Shown piece by piece: positions 53,391 through 62,983 of a stretch of DNA of 64,000 nucleotides. The DNA is from JAUIET01 sp045106985 (lineage in GTDB: Bacteria; Pseudomonadota; Gammaproteobacteria; Pseudomonadales; JAUIET01), in contig JBGCFQ010000033.1 in the NCBI GenBank assembly GCA_045106985.1, forward strand, positions 1-64,000, in the 5' to 3' direction. The notes under the pieces are model-generated. The model did not search any database. It saw only the letters and a program-made list of their open reading frames with translations, and was not told where the DNA came from. The position numbers and the translations under genes are program-made. Each line of letters opens with the position of its first letter. Within the stretch, counting starts at the first letter, position 1.

Positions 53391-54046
53391 TGGCCCAATT
53401 CATCTATTTGGCGTTTGGACGCACTGAATGACCAGCGACTGACCAATACTGTGAGCTGTTGGTTGCCGATGCCACGTTGAGCATCAAGTGATCGAATCTT
53501 TATGCGCGCAGGCAGGCTGAATGCACCAAATTGCCGATGGCGATCTAGTTCAATGCGCCAGCCATGCTGATCAAAGCCAAGTAAATGGTTTCCCAGCTCA
53601 TCATAGCGATGGTTTTTGCTTTTTGACGGGGCAGGCTGGCCCTTTATCCAATATCTAAGGTCATTCAGTGGGGTTGTTATGCCTGCGGCTCGTGCAAGCA
53701 GAACATCAGCGCTCGCCGCGATCATAGGGTCGCGTCCGCTTTGTTGCAGAACAGCTTCCTTGTTGTTGCCGCTGAGTTTCACGGCGCCTAAACCGAATGG
53801 ACCATTCAGCCGAATTGTGAATTCATCGTCTTGTTGTTGCCAGTTCAGCATGGCGCTTTGCTTTTTACCCGGCTTCCCCTTTACTAGCTGTGTTATTCCT
53901 ACTTTGGCTCTAATCTGCCAGCAACACTGGGCGAGCAACTCTGTAACGGACTGCGAGGGCTCAATTTTAGCTTGTTGCGCGCAAGCGCTTAATAGAAGCG
54001 TGATTAACAGGGCGCATACTGGCCTGCTCTTAGCTGTGTTTAACAC
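53387..54046 (-). CDS. lolB: Outer-membrane lipoprotein receptor LolB
   Basis: 219-aa lipoprotein that receives lipoproteins from LolA and inserts them in the outer membrane. Lipobox LSAC (C22), then a weakly conserved LolB barrel with KQSAMLNWQQQDDEFTIRLNGPFGLGAVKL and YDELGNHLLGFDQHGWRIEL, IKIRS. GTG start. Position between the TPR gene and ispE matches the family's usual neighbourhood and supports the call. Confidence 0.9.
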   Translation of the reverse strand: MLNTAKSRPVCALLITLLLSACAQQAKIEPSQSVTELLAQCCWQIRAKVGITQLVKGKPGKKQSAMLNWQQQDDEFTIRLNGPFGLGAVKLSGNNKEAVLQQSGRDPMIAASADVLLARAAGITTPLNDLRYWIKGQPAPSKSKNHRYDELGNHLLGFDQHGWRIELDRHRQFGAFSLPARIKIRSLDAQRGIGNQQLTVLVSRWSFSASKRQIDELGQ

Positions 54047-54077
54047 TATTGCGACACTCAGATTTTACTGCTGTGGC

Positions 54078-55871
54078 TTAGGGCTGACCAAAGCGTTCAA
54101 CGATGTCGCGCAGGTAGTCATTCTCTGGGTCGTTTTGAATGGCCTCGCGCCAAACGCTCTTTGCTTCGCTCTGTTGTCCGGCTGCCCAAAGCGCTTCACC
54201 CAAATGCGCCGCTACTTCAGGGTCAGGAAACAGAGCATGGGCCTTTCGTAAATACTCCAGTGCAGTATCAATTTGGCCAAGCTGAAAATGTACCCAGCCC
54301 ATGCTGTCCATAATGGCTGGGTCGTCGGGCTTTATTGAATAGGCTTTTTGAATAAGTTGCAGAGCTTCATCTAAACGTTCGGTGTGAACGGTCAAGGTGT
54401 AGCCCAGTGCATTCAAAGCGGCAGCGTTTTCGGGATCTTGCGCCAACACTTGGCGCAGATCGCTTTCAGCGCCTGCTAAGTCTTCCAGTTTTTCATTAAG
54501 CATTGAGCGGGCATAGAGTAGTTCGTTGTTGTCCGGGTTTCGGTCCAGGGCCTCGGTCAGCACATTGTGGCTCTGCTCTAACTCGCCGTGCCGGTTCAGT
54601 AGGTTCGAGCTTAACAAAGCCAGGTCTACTGCCTCAGTTGCATTTTCTTCGGCTTCTACAGCCAAATACTCTAAGGCCTCGCTCAACTGGTCTCTCTGGC
54701 TAAGTATGTCGGCGTAGCGTGCTTGGGCAGACAGATACACTCGGCCAGCACCGACCTTGGCATAGTGTTGCAGGGCGTTGTCGTCGTTGCCCTGGTCTTC
54801 ATACACCAGGCCTAGATAATAGTGTACCGAGGCATTTTCATCGTCTACTTCCAGCAAACGCGTTAGCAGTTCTTCTGCTTTATCCAGTTGTTGATTTTCG
54901 CGGTACACCAGTGCAAGCGTAAATTTCAGTTCGTAGTCTTTTGGGTGGCGTTCAGCCAGCGCTTCAAACTCACGTTCTGCGGCCACCATGTCAGACCGAG
55001 TGAGCAGACGAGCGTATTGCAGATGTAAGCGCTTATTGTGGTTAAACTCTGTAAGAGCGTCTGCGCTAAGTGCTATGGCTTCTTCGCTGCGGTTTAGCTT
55101 CTCTAGCAGTTGCGATTCAAGAATAACGGCTGACACACCCTGCGCTTCATTATCAGGGCCGGCCAGCGCCGCACTTTTGCGCACATTGGCAAGGGCCTCA
55201 TCGGTGCGGCCCAGGCTGTCTTCCATAGTGGCCAGGGCCAGTAACAGTTCTGAATTCTTTGGGTGTCGTTCGCTCAAGGCCTGCATTTGCGACAAAACGC
55301 CTTCTTTTTTGGCGTGCGTGAGAGTGGCTGCTGAACTGGCGAGTTCAGTGAACTGGGTAGAGCCACCAAGTTCCAGAGCGCCGGTCATATGCGCCATCGC
55401 GCGGTCTAGGTCACGCGCGCGTGCTTGATGTATTGCAGCTGACTGTAGCGCATTAGAGTCGCCTGGAGATGCTTTGGCCCACAGCTCTGACGCGCGCAGG
55501 GCTACCGCTTCAGCCCGCAGCACTTCAGCAAGCAAAGTGGCATGGCGCGCCACGCCAGGATCATCAGTGGATGCGGCTTGGCGCAAATAGTTGCGTAGAG
55601 CTATGTCATAGCGATCGCGTTGAGCTGCGATGTCAGCAACCAGCAGCGAATACAAGGTTTGCAGGTCAAAGGGGCGGGTTTTCTCTTCTGGCTTAGGCGC
55701 TGCTGTTGCCTCACTTTCTACCTTTTTTGCGGAATCTTGTTCAGCGACCGAGCTGTTTACAGAGGAAGTGCTGGCACAACCCGCCACGAAAAAGAGCAGA
55801 CTAGGCAATAGAGCAAAGCGCGCTAGCTGACGTAAAAAGGGGGCTGCGGGTAAAATTAGGCGAATATTCAT
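54078..55871 (-). CDS. TPR-repeat lipoprotein
   Basis: 597-aa protein with a lipoprotein signal (lipobox VAGC, about C31), a Ser/Ala/Glu linker, then about a dozen tetratricopeptide repeats to the end (clear copies: NAAALNALGYTLTVHTERLDEAL, DPAIMDSMGWVHFQLGQIDTALEYL). Equivalent to the TPR protein next to lolB and hemA in Pseudomonas (PA4667 position). Likely a periplasmic scaffold; exact role unknown. It is divergent from hemA. Confidence 0.9.
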   Translation of the reverse strand: MNIRLILPAAPFLRQLARFALLPSLLFFVAGCASTSSVNSSVAEQDSAKKVESEATAAPKPEEKTRPFDLQTLYSLLVADIAAQRDRYDIALRNYLRQAASTDDPGVARHATLLAEVLRAEAVALRASELWAKASPGDSNALQSAAIHQARARDLDRAMAHMTGALELGGSTQFTELASSAATLTHAKKEGVLSQMQALSERHPKNSELLLALATMEDSLGRTDEALANVRKSAALAGPDNEAQGVSAVILESQLLEKLNRSEEAIALSADALTEFNHNKRLHLQYARLLTRSDMVAAEREFEALAERHPKDYELKFTLALVYRENQQLDKAEELLTRLLEVDDENASVHYYLGLVYEDQGNDDNALQHYAKVGAGRVYLSAQARYADILSQRDQLSEALEYLAVEAEENATEAVDLALLSSNLLNRHGELEQSHNVLTEALDRNPDNNELLYARSMLNEKLEDLAGAESDLRQVLAQDPENAAALNALGYTLTVHTERLDEALQLIQKAYSIKPDDPAIMDSMGWVHFQLGQIDTALEYLRKAHALFPDPEVAAHLGEALWAAGQQSEAKSVWREAIQNDPENDYLRDIVERFGQP

Positions 55872-55928
55872 ACTAAATTCTTATGCAATGCTGTGCTTGG
55901 CCACTTTCTTATTGTAACCCCTTCTCAG

Positions 55929-55960
55929 AGACTTTGACCTCAACTCTAAGACTTTGACCT
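55929..55960. promoter_or_regulatory. 12-bp direct repeat in the TPR/hemA divergent promoter region
   Basis: AGACTTTGACCT occurs at 55929-55940 and 55949-55960, exactly 20 bp apart (two helical turns), in the 208-bp divergent gap. Downstream, TTCTTT-N17-TAGAAT may be the hemA promoter. The phasing is that of a dimeric activator or repressor site; the protein is unknown. Confidence 0.45.
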
Positions 55961-56079
55961 TAAAAAGGTGCTTTCTACTCCGTTGTGCGCAACGTGACCG
56001 TTCTTTATTGTGCCCACAGTTGATAGAATAGAGAGTTGTATTCACCCATTCATCCGCCGCTGCTGTTTTGCAGGACCCC

Positions 56080-57378
56080 ATGACATTGTTTGTATTCGGC
56101 TTGAGCCACAAGACTGCCGACCTCGCACTGCGCGAGCGAATTGCTGTGTCTGCGGCAGAAATGGGCGTCGTGCTCTCAGGCTTTTTAAAGGGCAGTAGCA
56201 TTAATGAATTGGCCTTATTGTCTACCTGCAACCGCACTGAATTTTTGGTCAGTGCCAGCAACCATTCGCTTGCGTTGGATGAAATCAAACAATGGCTAGA
56301 ATCACGTTTTCCATCTGGCACGCAGACTGACGAGGTGTGTTACTGCCATCGCGATCAGGATGCTGTGCGGCACATGATAAGGGTGAGCGCTGGGCTTGAT
56401 TCCATGGTGCTGGGCGAGCCGCAGATATTTGGCCAAATGAAAACTGCGTACGCACAGGCAGTTGAGCACCAAACCGTGCAACAAGAACTACACCGTGTGT
56501 TTAGCCATGTTTTTTCGGTCAGCAAGAAAGTGCGCAGCGACACCGGCATTGGAGCAAACCCAGTATCCGTAGCGTCAGCGGCTGTGCGCTTGTCTAAGCG
56601 GGTTTTTTCGTCGCTGGATGACTGCAATGCCTTGATGATTGGTGCAGGTGAAACCATTGCCCTGGCAGCCAAGCATTTGCAGCGCGAGTCTATAGGAAGT
56701 TTGGTTGTTGCCAATCGTACTTTGGATAATGCGCTGCAAGTCGCCGATGACGTGGGAGGCCAGGCGATCACTTTGGCCAACATTCCAGCCGCCATGCAAA
56801 ATGCCGACATCGTTATTACCTCTACCGCAAGCCAACTACCGGTTATTGGCAAAGGAATGGTAGAGCAGGCTTTAAAGGTGCGTAAAAACCGCCCCATATT
56901 TATTGTGGATATTGCCGTGCCGCGAGATGTGGAAGAACAAGTGGCAGAGTTAGATAACGTCTATTTGTACACCATTGATGATTTGCAAGGAATTGTGGAG
57001 GGTAATATTCAGGAACGTGCCTCTGAGGCAGCGCTGGCCGAACAAATGATAGAAGCGTCTTTGGCCGACTACGCAGCAAGCGTTGCCGAACGCGCTGGTG
57101 CGCAAAGGGTAATGGTGTATCGTAAGCAGGCCGAGGCGCTTCGCGATCAGGAGCTGGCTAAGGCGCTGGCGGCGATAGAGTCCGGTAAACCGGCGGCCGA
57201 TGTGATTTCAATGCTCGCCAAAACGCTGACCAATAAGCTTATTCATGCGCCAAGCGTGAGCATCAAACAAGCCACGGCGGCCAACGACACAGAAAAATTG
57301 CAGTGGGCAGAACAACTGCTGGGCATTGCAACAGCAAAAGATCCGTCGGCCTCTGCCGCGGCAGACGAGGATAAGTAA
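56080..57378 (+). CDS. hemA: Glutamyl-tRNA reductase
   Basis: 432-aa first enzyme of C5 heme synthesis; reduces glutamyl-tRNA to glutamate-1-semialdehyde. FGLSHKTADLALRERIA at the start, catalytic Cys in LSTCNRTEF, GLDSMVLGEPQIFGQ, NADPH loop MIGAGETIALAAKHL and DIAVPRDVE. I chose the ATG at 56080 with AGGA upstream; a TTG four codons earlier is possible. Stop is 6 bp before prfA. Confidence 0.96.
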   Translation: MTLFVFGLSHKTADLALRERIAVSAAEMGVVLSGFLKGSSINELALLSTCNRTEFLVSASNHSLALDEIKQWLESRFPSGTQTDEVCYCHRDQDAVRHMIRVSAGLDSMVLGEPQIFGQMKTAYAQAVEHQTVQQELHRVFSHVFSVSKKVRSDTGIGANPVSVASAAVRLSKRVFSSLDDCNALMIGAGETIALAAKHLQRESIGSLVVANRTLDNALQVADDVGGQAITLANIPAAMQNADIVITSTASQLPVIGKGMVEQALKVRKNRPIFIVDIAVPRDVEEQVAELDNVYLYTIDDLQGIVEGNIQERASEAALAEQMIEASLADYAASVAERAGAQRVMVYRKQAEALRDQELAKALAAIESGKPAADVISMLAKTLTNKLIHAPSVSIKQATAANDTEKLQWAEQLLGIATAKDPSASAAADEDK

Positions 57379-57384
57379 GTGGCA

Positions 57385-58467
57385 ATGAAAGCATCACTGC
57401 TGAACAAACTGGCGGACCTGGTTGATCGCTATGAAGAAATTGGCGCTTTACTGAGTGACTCTGAAACAATTGCGGATCAAGACCAATTTCGTAAATTGTC
57501 GATGGAATACTCCGAAATTGAGCCGGTTGTAAAATGTTTTGCCCGTTACCAGCAGCTGGCGTCCGACGCCGAAGAAGCGCAATCAATGTTGGACGATGGC
57601 GACGAAGAAATGCGCGAAATGGCGCAAGAGGAGTTGGACAGTTGCCGTAGCGAAACGGCCGACTTAGAGGCGCAGCTCGAAACACTACTCTTGCCCAAAG
57701 ACCCTTTAGACCGCAGCGATGTGTTTCTTGAAATAAGGGCGGGTACCGGCGGCGATGAAGCCGCAATATTCGCCGGCGATTTGTTTAGGATGTACAGTCG
57801 CTACGCGGAGAACAGTGGCTGGCGAGTAGAAGTGATCAGCGAGCGCGCAGGTGATCACGGCGGCTTTAAAGAACTCATATGCCGAATTGGTGGCCAAAGC
57901 GTTTACGGTCAACTCAAGTTCGAGTCAGGAGCCCATCGTGTACAGCGCGTTCCAGAAACTGAATCGCAAGGCCGGGTTCATACCTCAGCCTGCACCGTTG
58001 CTATTTTGCCTGAGGTGGCAGAATTGGACGCCATTGAGATAAACAAGGCTGACCTCCGTATTGATACCTTTCGCGCGTCTGGTGCTGGTGGTCAACACGT
58101 CAACAAAACAGACTCTGCTATTCGACTAACCCACTTACCTACCGGTGTGGTTGTGGAATGTCAGGACGAACGCTCGCAACACAAGAATAAGGCCAGGGCC
58201 ATGTCGCTTCTGCAGTCGCGCCTGCAAGACGCCGCACAGCGTGAGCAAACCCAGGCACAAGCGGATGAGCGCCGCAATTTAGTGGGTAGTGGAGACCGCT
58301 CCGAGCGCATTCGAACCTACAATTTTCCGCAGGGACGAATGACTGACCACCGCATAAATCTCACTCTGTATAAACTGGCTGAGGTTATGGAGGGCGATTT
58401 GAACTCGGTTGTGCAACCTTTATTGCAAGAGCACCAGGCCGATTTGTTGGCTTCGTTGTCGGATTAG
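57385..58467 (+). CDS. prfA: Peptide chain release factor 1
   Basis: 360-aa release factor for UAA/UAG stops. The start MKASLLNKLADLVDRYEEI, DVFLEIRAGTGGDEAAIFAGDLFRMY and the peptidyl-transferase loop ASGAGGQHVNKTDSAIRL (GGQ) are present; the codon-recognition motif lies earlier in the SGAHRVQRVPETESQGRVHTS region. The ATG at 57385 is favoured over a GTG two codons upstream. GGQ is the substrate of PrmC, encoded next. Confidence 0.96.
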   Translation: MKASLLNKLADLVDRYEEIGALLSDSETIADQDQFRKLSMEYSEIEPVVKCFARYQQLASDAEEAQSMLDDGDEEMREMAQEELDSCRSETADLEAQLETLLLPKDPLDRSDVFLEIRAGTGGDEAAIFAGDLFRMYSRYAENSGWRVEVISERAGDHGGFKELICRIGGQSVYGQLKFESGAHRVQRVPETESQGRVHTSACTVAILPEVAELDAIEINKADLRIDTFRASGAGGQHVNKTDSAIRLTHLPTGVVVECQDERSQHKNKARAMSLLQSRLQDAAQREQTQAQADERRNLVGSGDRSERIRTYNFPQGRMTDHRINLTLYKLAEVMEGDLNSVVQPLLQEHQADLLASLSD

Positions 58468-58557
58468 CTAAAGCCCGTTGTGGATGCATCTAAATCCGAA
58501 GGCCATTTCATGGGCCGTTCACCGAAACATCGCAGTACTGATTCTGACCGTGGCGCA

Positions 58558-59460
58558 ATGAGTGCAGCTAGCAAGGTGACGATAAAAGCCGCTTTAGATA
58601 ATGTCCAAAAGCAGTTCGCAGAGATCTCTTCCAGCCCTAAGCTCGACGCTGAGTTATTGCTGGCCGAGGCGCTTGAGGTAGAGAGAAGTCACTTGTTTGC
58701 CTGGCCAGAGAAAGAACTGGATTATGCAGCGAGTAAACGATTTGGGGTGTTGGTTGAACGGCGCATTAGTGGCCAGCCGGTCGCCTATCTTTTAGGCCAG
58801 CAAGAATTCTGGAGCCACTGTTTAAGCGTAGGGCCCGGCGTGCTCATTCCACGCGCCGATACTGAAGTACTGGTAGAGGTTGCTCTTGAGCTGGGATCAG
58901 AGCTGACCCAGACGTTAAATCTCGCATTGGACTCTGGTTCTGAAAGTGAGCGTCGCGTTTGCGTTGCTGATCTTGGCACTGGGTCTGGCGCGGTGGTGTG
59001 TTCGTTGGCCAGCGAGCAAGCTCAGTGGCGGTTATGGGCTGTTGATCAATCAGCGCAGGCTTTAGATTATGCGCAACGTAACGTTGCGGCGTTAGGCTTG
59101 GCTAACGTGACTGTGCTGGCGTCGAACTGGTTCTCGGCTTTGCAAGGTAAGCGCTTTGATTTGATTGTTAGCAACCCGCCCTATATTGCCGCCGATGATC
59201 AACATCTTCAGGCCGGTGACTTGCGTTTTGAACCTATGGAGGCGCTGGCTTCTGGAGATGATGGGCTTGATGATATTCGTTCTATCGTTGATCAGTCTCC
59301 GGGGTACTTAAACAGCGGCGGCTGGCTGGTTTTGGAACATGGCTATGAGCAGGCTTCCTCAGTCGCTGAGTTACTGCGAGCACGAGGTTACAGTGACCTT
59401 AGGCATCGCTGTGACCTCGCGGGTCACCAGCGGGTCAGCTATGGATGCTGGCGCTCTTGA
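58558..59460 (+). CDS. prmC: Release-factor glutamine methyltransferase
   Basis: 300-aa enzyme that methylates the GGQ glutamine of RF1/RF2. RISGQPVAYLLGQQEFW and VLIPRADTEVLVEVAL are the typical N-terminal part, DLGTGSGAVVCSLAS binds SAM and VSNPPYIAADDQHL holds the NPPY catalytic motif. The open frame extends back to a GTG at 58480; I favour the ATG at 58558, which fits the family length. Follows prfA, the standard order. Confidence 0.93.
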   Translation: MSAASKVTIKAALDNVQKQFAEISSSPKLDAELLLAEALEVERSHLFAWPEKELDYAASKRFGVLVERRISGQPVAYLLGQQEFWSHCLSVGPGVLIPRADTEVLVEVALELGSELTQTLNLALDSGSESERRVCVADLGTGSGAVVCSLASEQAQWRLWAVDQSAQALDYAQRNVAALGLANVTVLASNWFSALQGKRFDLIVSNPPYIAADDQHLQAGDLRFEPMEALASGDDGLDDIRSIVDQSPGYLNSGGWLVLEHGYEQASSVAELLRARGYSDLRHRCDLAGHQRVSYGCWRS

Positions 59461-59505
59461 GTTATTGCGGGCCAATAGTTGAGGGCTTAGCAGAAAAAGC
59501 ACTCT

Positions 59506-60285
59506 TTAAGTCTTACTTCGCCGCCTCGCACGATACTTTTCAAGCTGAACACTGTTGTCGAGACGAATGCCCACGCCATCTGCCCCCGCTACTGGAAGTA
59601 ACAAGCGCCAGTTGTGGCTTTGCTTGTCGGAGCCGTGCAGCATCAAATGGCCATCGTAGCCGGCCAACTGCTCGTGCAGTGCATTAATTCTCGCGCGCAG
59701 CGATGGGTCGTCCGCCAGTTCGTTGGCTAAATGCAGCAGGGGCTTGGTGCTGTTACCTGCGTGTTGGCCGCTAGAGAGCGCAAGTTCTAGATACTGCCCA
59801 TCTATTTTCTGATAGCAACATGCACAGGACTGATCAAGATAGTCATTTACTTTTAGTTCAGCCAGCACCTGCTGTTCCACTTTTTGACCGCTGGCAGCCT
59901 CTATCTTGATGGCATCACACAGATACTGAAACATTTGGATTAACAGCTTTTGCAGCTCTACAACATCGCTTTCGGCCGCGTGCAGATCTGGCTCAATGCT
60001 ATAACGAACGTTTAAGCCAGTTGCAATTGATTGCTGCAGTAAAGCGGTAGTGTGTTTTGCGGCCTCACTGAGGTCGGTGCTTTGCGGCTTGTCTTTGCCC
60101 AGTGCTTGGTAGGCTAGCATTCTAACGATAAGGTCGTGAGCATGGCGGCTGGAGTTCATTGCTGAATTCAATCGCTCCGAGAGCTTGCCAGCCTCTGTCG
60201 AATCTTCTTCAGTGAGTGCTTTTTGTGCCTGATCCGAAATAGTCACTAGCAATTGGTTGAAGTCACTGGCTATGCCAGTTACCAA
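59506..60285 (-). pseudogene. Degenerate histidine-kinase part, -1 frame relative to the upstream REC-PAS ORF
   Basis: 259-codon frame that begins inside a HisKA-like dimerisation helix. GIASDFNQLLVTI matches the common GIAHDFNNLLxxI, but the phospho-accepting His is Ser7. The N-box QYLCDAI has Tyr121 for the essential Asn, and the DxGxG box is LSSGQHAG without Asp, so ATP catalysis is unlikely. The only start codon is a TTG with no ribosome site. The frame stays open upstream across the A10 run of the preceding ORF (adding KPAIENEQTIEQ), so this is best read as the C-terminal part of one protein. A pseudokinase part reached by frameshifting, or a broken gene. Confidence 0.7.
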
Positions 60286-60290
60286 TTGTT

Positions 60291-62060
60291 CTATGGTTTG
60301 TTCGTTTTCAATCGCGGGCTTTTTTTTTTGCTGTCGGATTTAATATCGGTGGCGGCTTGAGCCTGGTTAGGCTTTTTAGCCTGGTTTTTGTTAGCGGCGA
60401 TAGTCATTGCTATCGGGTCTTCGCCATCGGAAGGCAGCACCAGCAAGCAGCTGGCGAGGTTATTGTCGAGTTCGTTATGCAGAGGCAATTTGATGAATCG
60501 ATAAACCATCCAGTCGTCTGGGTCGACTTGAACGCTGGCTTCAACAACATCCTGCGTGCGCAACATTTGTGTTTCCATGTCTTGCAGCTGCTGAATTAAA
60601 TGCTCTGGGAACAGATCGGTTTCGGCTTTGCCTATTACGTCGTCGCTGCGCAAACCGAATAAATCCAGAAAGTACGGATTAGCGCGCTCAAAACGCCCAT
60701 CGCTGTCTTTAATAGCTAAGGCAAAAGGTACCCGGCGGGAAAACTCCTTCATCGTTTCGAGTTCAGCAAACTTGGCGACTTGCTGTTCATACATCTCTGT
60801 CACGTCGCTTGCCACCAGCAATGCCGTGCGCTGAGACGCGGCCGGTGTACGCAGCAGTGAAAGCGTGCTGTGCAACCACATTGGCCCGTCGCTAAGCTCT
60901 AGCATGAAAACTGTTTGCTGAGGCTTGCCGGTATTTAAGGCTTTGCTGAGCATCTCTCTGTATAGCGGGCGTTGCTGGTCGTTTAGCAGCGAACTTAAGG
61001 TTTGGCCTTTTAAAGTTTCAGGCTTATTTTGAATTTTGCCCCAGTCACCTGAAACCAGTTCAACAATGCTGCCATCTTCGTCAACCAACGCACTTAAGTC
61101 TGGATAGCTTGATACGATGTGCCGCCAAATTGTTTGCGTGCTGTCATCCTTAGCCATATCAGCAACATCGCCGTCGCTATGAAATGCGCTTTCATGCAGC
61201 TCAAGAATTAACTGTTGCTCGCTGCCCCTTTTAGCGATGATGTTTCGCCACGACGCATGGCCTTCTTCATCTACACGCAGTACGTCAGTGAATCGAATTT
61301 GCTCTCCAGCCAGCAGTTCTTCAAGCTCGCTAAAGAGGTCAAGGTTCTGATAGCTTATCGGCGCCTCCGACCACGAACTACCCAGCAACGCAGCAGGGTC
61401 CAGGTTTTCGAGCTCAGCCGCTGCAGCGTTTATTGAGCGAATGATCCAGCTTTCATTACGTTGCTCTAAAACAACGATACCGGTACTAAGGAACTCAAGC
61501 TCTGGACCGAAAGATCTCGTCAGGTCAGCGGTCGATGATTTAGCCATTTCAGTAAGCGTGGTGTCAGGCAGTGCTGCGGCCGGCGTTACGAGTGGCTTTC
61601 TGTCAATGCTGGGTGGTCTGGAGAGGTTTTGATGTGGATGCGAGGTGCTGTTTGAGCCCCTCTCGCCAGTTTGCTCCCAATTGATTGCGCCAATCGTGGT
61701 TTCCAAAACACTGCGTGACAGCGTGTCTTTATCTATTACCTGATTTAGGCCGCTGTGGGTGGCTGCGACTAACTCTTGCGCCGAAATGTCGCCATCTGCA
61801 CACAATATGATTGCCGCCTCTGTAAATTGAGCCCGCGCCAAGCTCACTAGTTGTACTAAGTCAGTGTGTGCGTAATTGTCGGCTAGAAAAATCAGCTCGT
61901 AGTGCTTATTGCCGCTAGGGAAAAACCCCTGGCTGGAATGATGGATGTCGCTGGAGAAGGGCCGGCCGGCTAAGCTTGCAAGCAGTTGACGCAACAGCAC
62001 AGATTCAGATGAATTGTCATCCAGTATCAGTGCTTTAAAATGTTCAGCGTGTCTGCTCAT
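60291..62060 (-). CDS. REC-like and triple-PAS sensor protein, N-terminal part
   Basis: 589-aa cytoplasmic sensor. Residues 8-120 are receiver-like, with D14/D15, phospho-acceptor candidate D61 and K111. Three PAS-like domains follow, roughly 185-285, 300-415 and 420-545 (best seen in the third: KDSDGRFERANPYFLDLFGLRSDDVIG). The frame then reaches a lysine-rich stretch coded by ten A and stops 9 residues later. A -1 shift at that run joins it to the kinase-like frame at 59506-60285, giving about 851 aa. It converges with prmC. Ligand unknown; no partner regulator nearby. Confidence 0.8.
   Translation of the reverse strand: MSRHAEHFKALILDDNSSESVLLRQLLASLAGRPFSSDIHHSSQGFFPSGNKHYELIFLADNYAHTDLVQLVSLARAQFTEAAIILCADGDISAQELVAATHSGLNQVIDKDTLSRSVLETTIGAINWEQTGERGSNSTSHPHQNLSRPPSIDRKPLVTPAAALPDTTLTEMAKSSTADLTRSFGPELEFLSTGIVVLEQRNESWIIRSINAAAAELENLDPAALLGSSWSEAPISYQNLDLFSELEELLAGEQIRFTDVLRVDEEGHASWRNIIAKRGSEQQLILELHESAFHSDGDVADMAKDDSTQTIWRHIVSSYPDLSALVDEDGSIVELVSGDWGKIQNKPETLKGQTLSSLLNDQQRPLYREMLSKALNTGKPQQTVFMLELSDGPMWLHSTLSLLRTPAASQRTALLVASDVTEMYEQQVAKFAELETMKEFSRRVPFALAIKDSDGRFERANPYFLDLFGLRSDDVIGKAETDLFPEHLIQQLQDMETQMLRTQDVVEASVQVDPDDWMVYRFIKLPLHNELDNNLASCLLVLPSDGEDPIAMTIAANKNQAKKPNQAQAATDIKSDSKKKSPRLKTNKP
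60320..60329 (-). other. A10 run, candidate -1 frameshift or slippage site
   Basis: On the coding strand AGC is followed by ten A and then GCCCGCG. In the zero frame the codons are AAA AAA AAA AGC; one base back gives AAG CCC GCG and opens the kinase-like frame. The heptamer A-AAA-AAA fits the bacterial -1 slippery pattern. Programmed shift, polymerase slippage, mutation or a sequencing miscount are all possible. Confidence 0.6.
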
Positions 62061-62344
62061 AGAAGCGTAAATTGACGAATAGTCGGCATTCGTTGTTTAA
62101 AGTAACCAGTGAGGGTAATGGTACTGTTATTGGTCGGCTTTTGACCATATCCGATTCTGCTAAATCTTGCCGATTCTCGTCATAATGCACTAAGTGGTTG
62201 ATTATCAAGGTACCGCGGGCCTAATTAAGCGGCCATTTCTGACAAACGGGGCTCTTAAGTAGTTAATTGGCACGCTAAACGCAACTTTCGCTGACAAACA
62301 GAGTCCCAATCAGCGACTGTGGAAAACTAAAAGGAAGCTGAACA

Positions 62345-62983
62345 ATGAGCGCAGCAGGCGACACCTACCAATCAATCCGTGCACAAACACTGGGCAGGCT
62401 ACAGCACCTGGATTTCTTAGCCCCGCTCTTATTGCGCTTGTACCTAGTGCCAATATTCTGGATGGCAGGGTCAAAGAAAATCGATTTTTCAACATTGATG
62501 CCGTACGAGTCTACTGTGAGCTGGTTTGGTAACCCGGATTGGGGCTTGGGCCTGCCGGTGCCCACTCTCATGGCCTTTTTGGCTGGCTGGACCGAAGTAC
62601 TAGGGGCTATTTTTCTGGCGCTTGGCTTTGCCGTGCGTTGGATTTCAATACCTCTGATGTTCACAATGGCCGTTGCGGCTACAACAGCCCACTTAGACAA
62701 CGGCTGGCAAGCTATTTCAGATCCTGGAGCGCCGTTTGCCAACCAACGAGTAAAAGAATCGGCTGCTCGATTAAGTGCGGCAAAGGAAATTCTCAAAGAG
62801 AACGGTAACTACAGCTGGCTCACGGGTCGTGGTTCGCTGGTTGTGTTGAATAACGGAATCGAATTTGCAGCGACGTATTTCGTTATGTTGCTGGCTTTAT
62901 TATTTGCTGGGGCAGGGCGCTTTGTCAGCGTTGACTATTGGCTTGGCCGGGCCAGTAATGTGCCGCTAATGATTCGTTACTAA
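62345..62983 (+). CDS. DoxX-family membrane protein
   Basis: 212-aa inner-membrane protein of the DoxX family. About four hydrophobic segments: LLLRLYLVPIFWMAGSKKID at the start, a PTLMAFLAGWTEVLGAIFLALG segment, IPLMFTMAVAATTAH, and FAATYFVMLLALLFAGAGRFVSVDYWLG at the end. A polar loop of about 50 residues lies before the last helix, longer than in small DoxX proteins. Role unclear; relatives link to respiration or oxidative stress. AAGGAAG precedes the ATG. Single gene. Confidence 0.87.
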   Translation: MSAAGDTYQSIRAQTLGRLQHLDFLAPLLLRLYLVPIFWMAGSKKIDFSTLMPYESTVSWFGNPDWGLGLPVPTLMAFLAGWTEVLGAIFLALGFAVRWISIPLMFTMAVAATTAHLDNGWQAISDPGAPFANQRVKESAARLSAAKEILKENGNYSWLTGRGSLVVLNNGIEFAATYFVMLLALLFAGAGRFVSVDYWLGRASNVPLMIRY

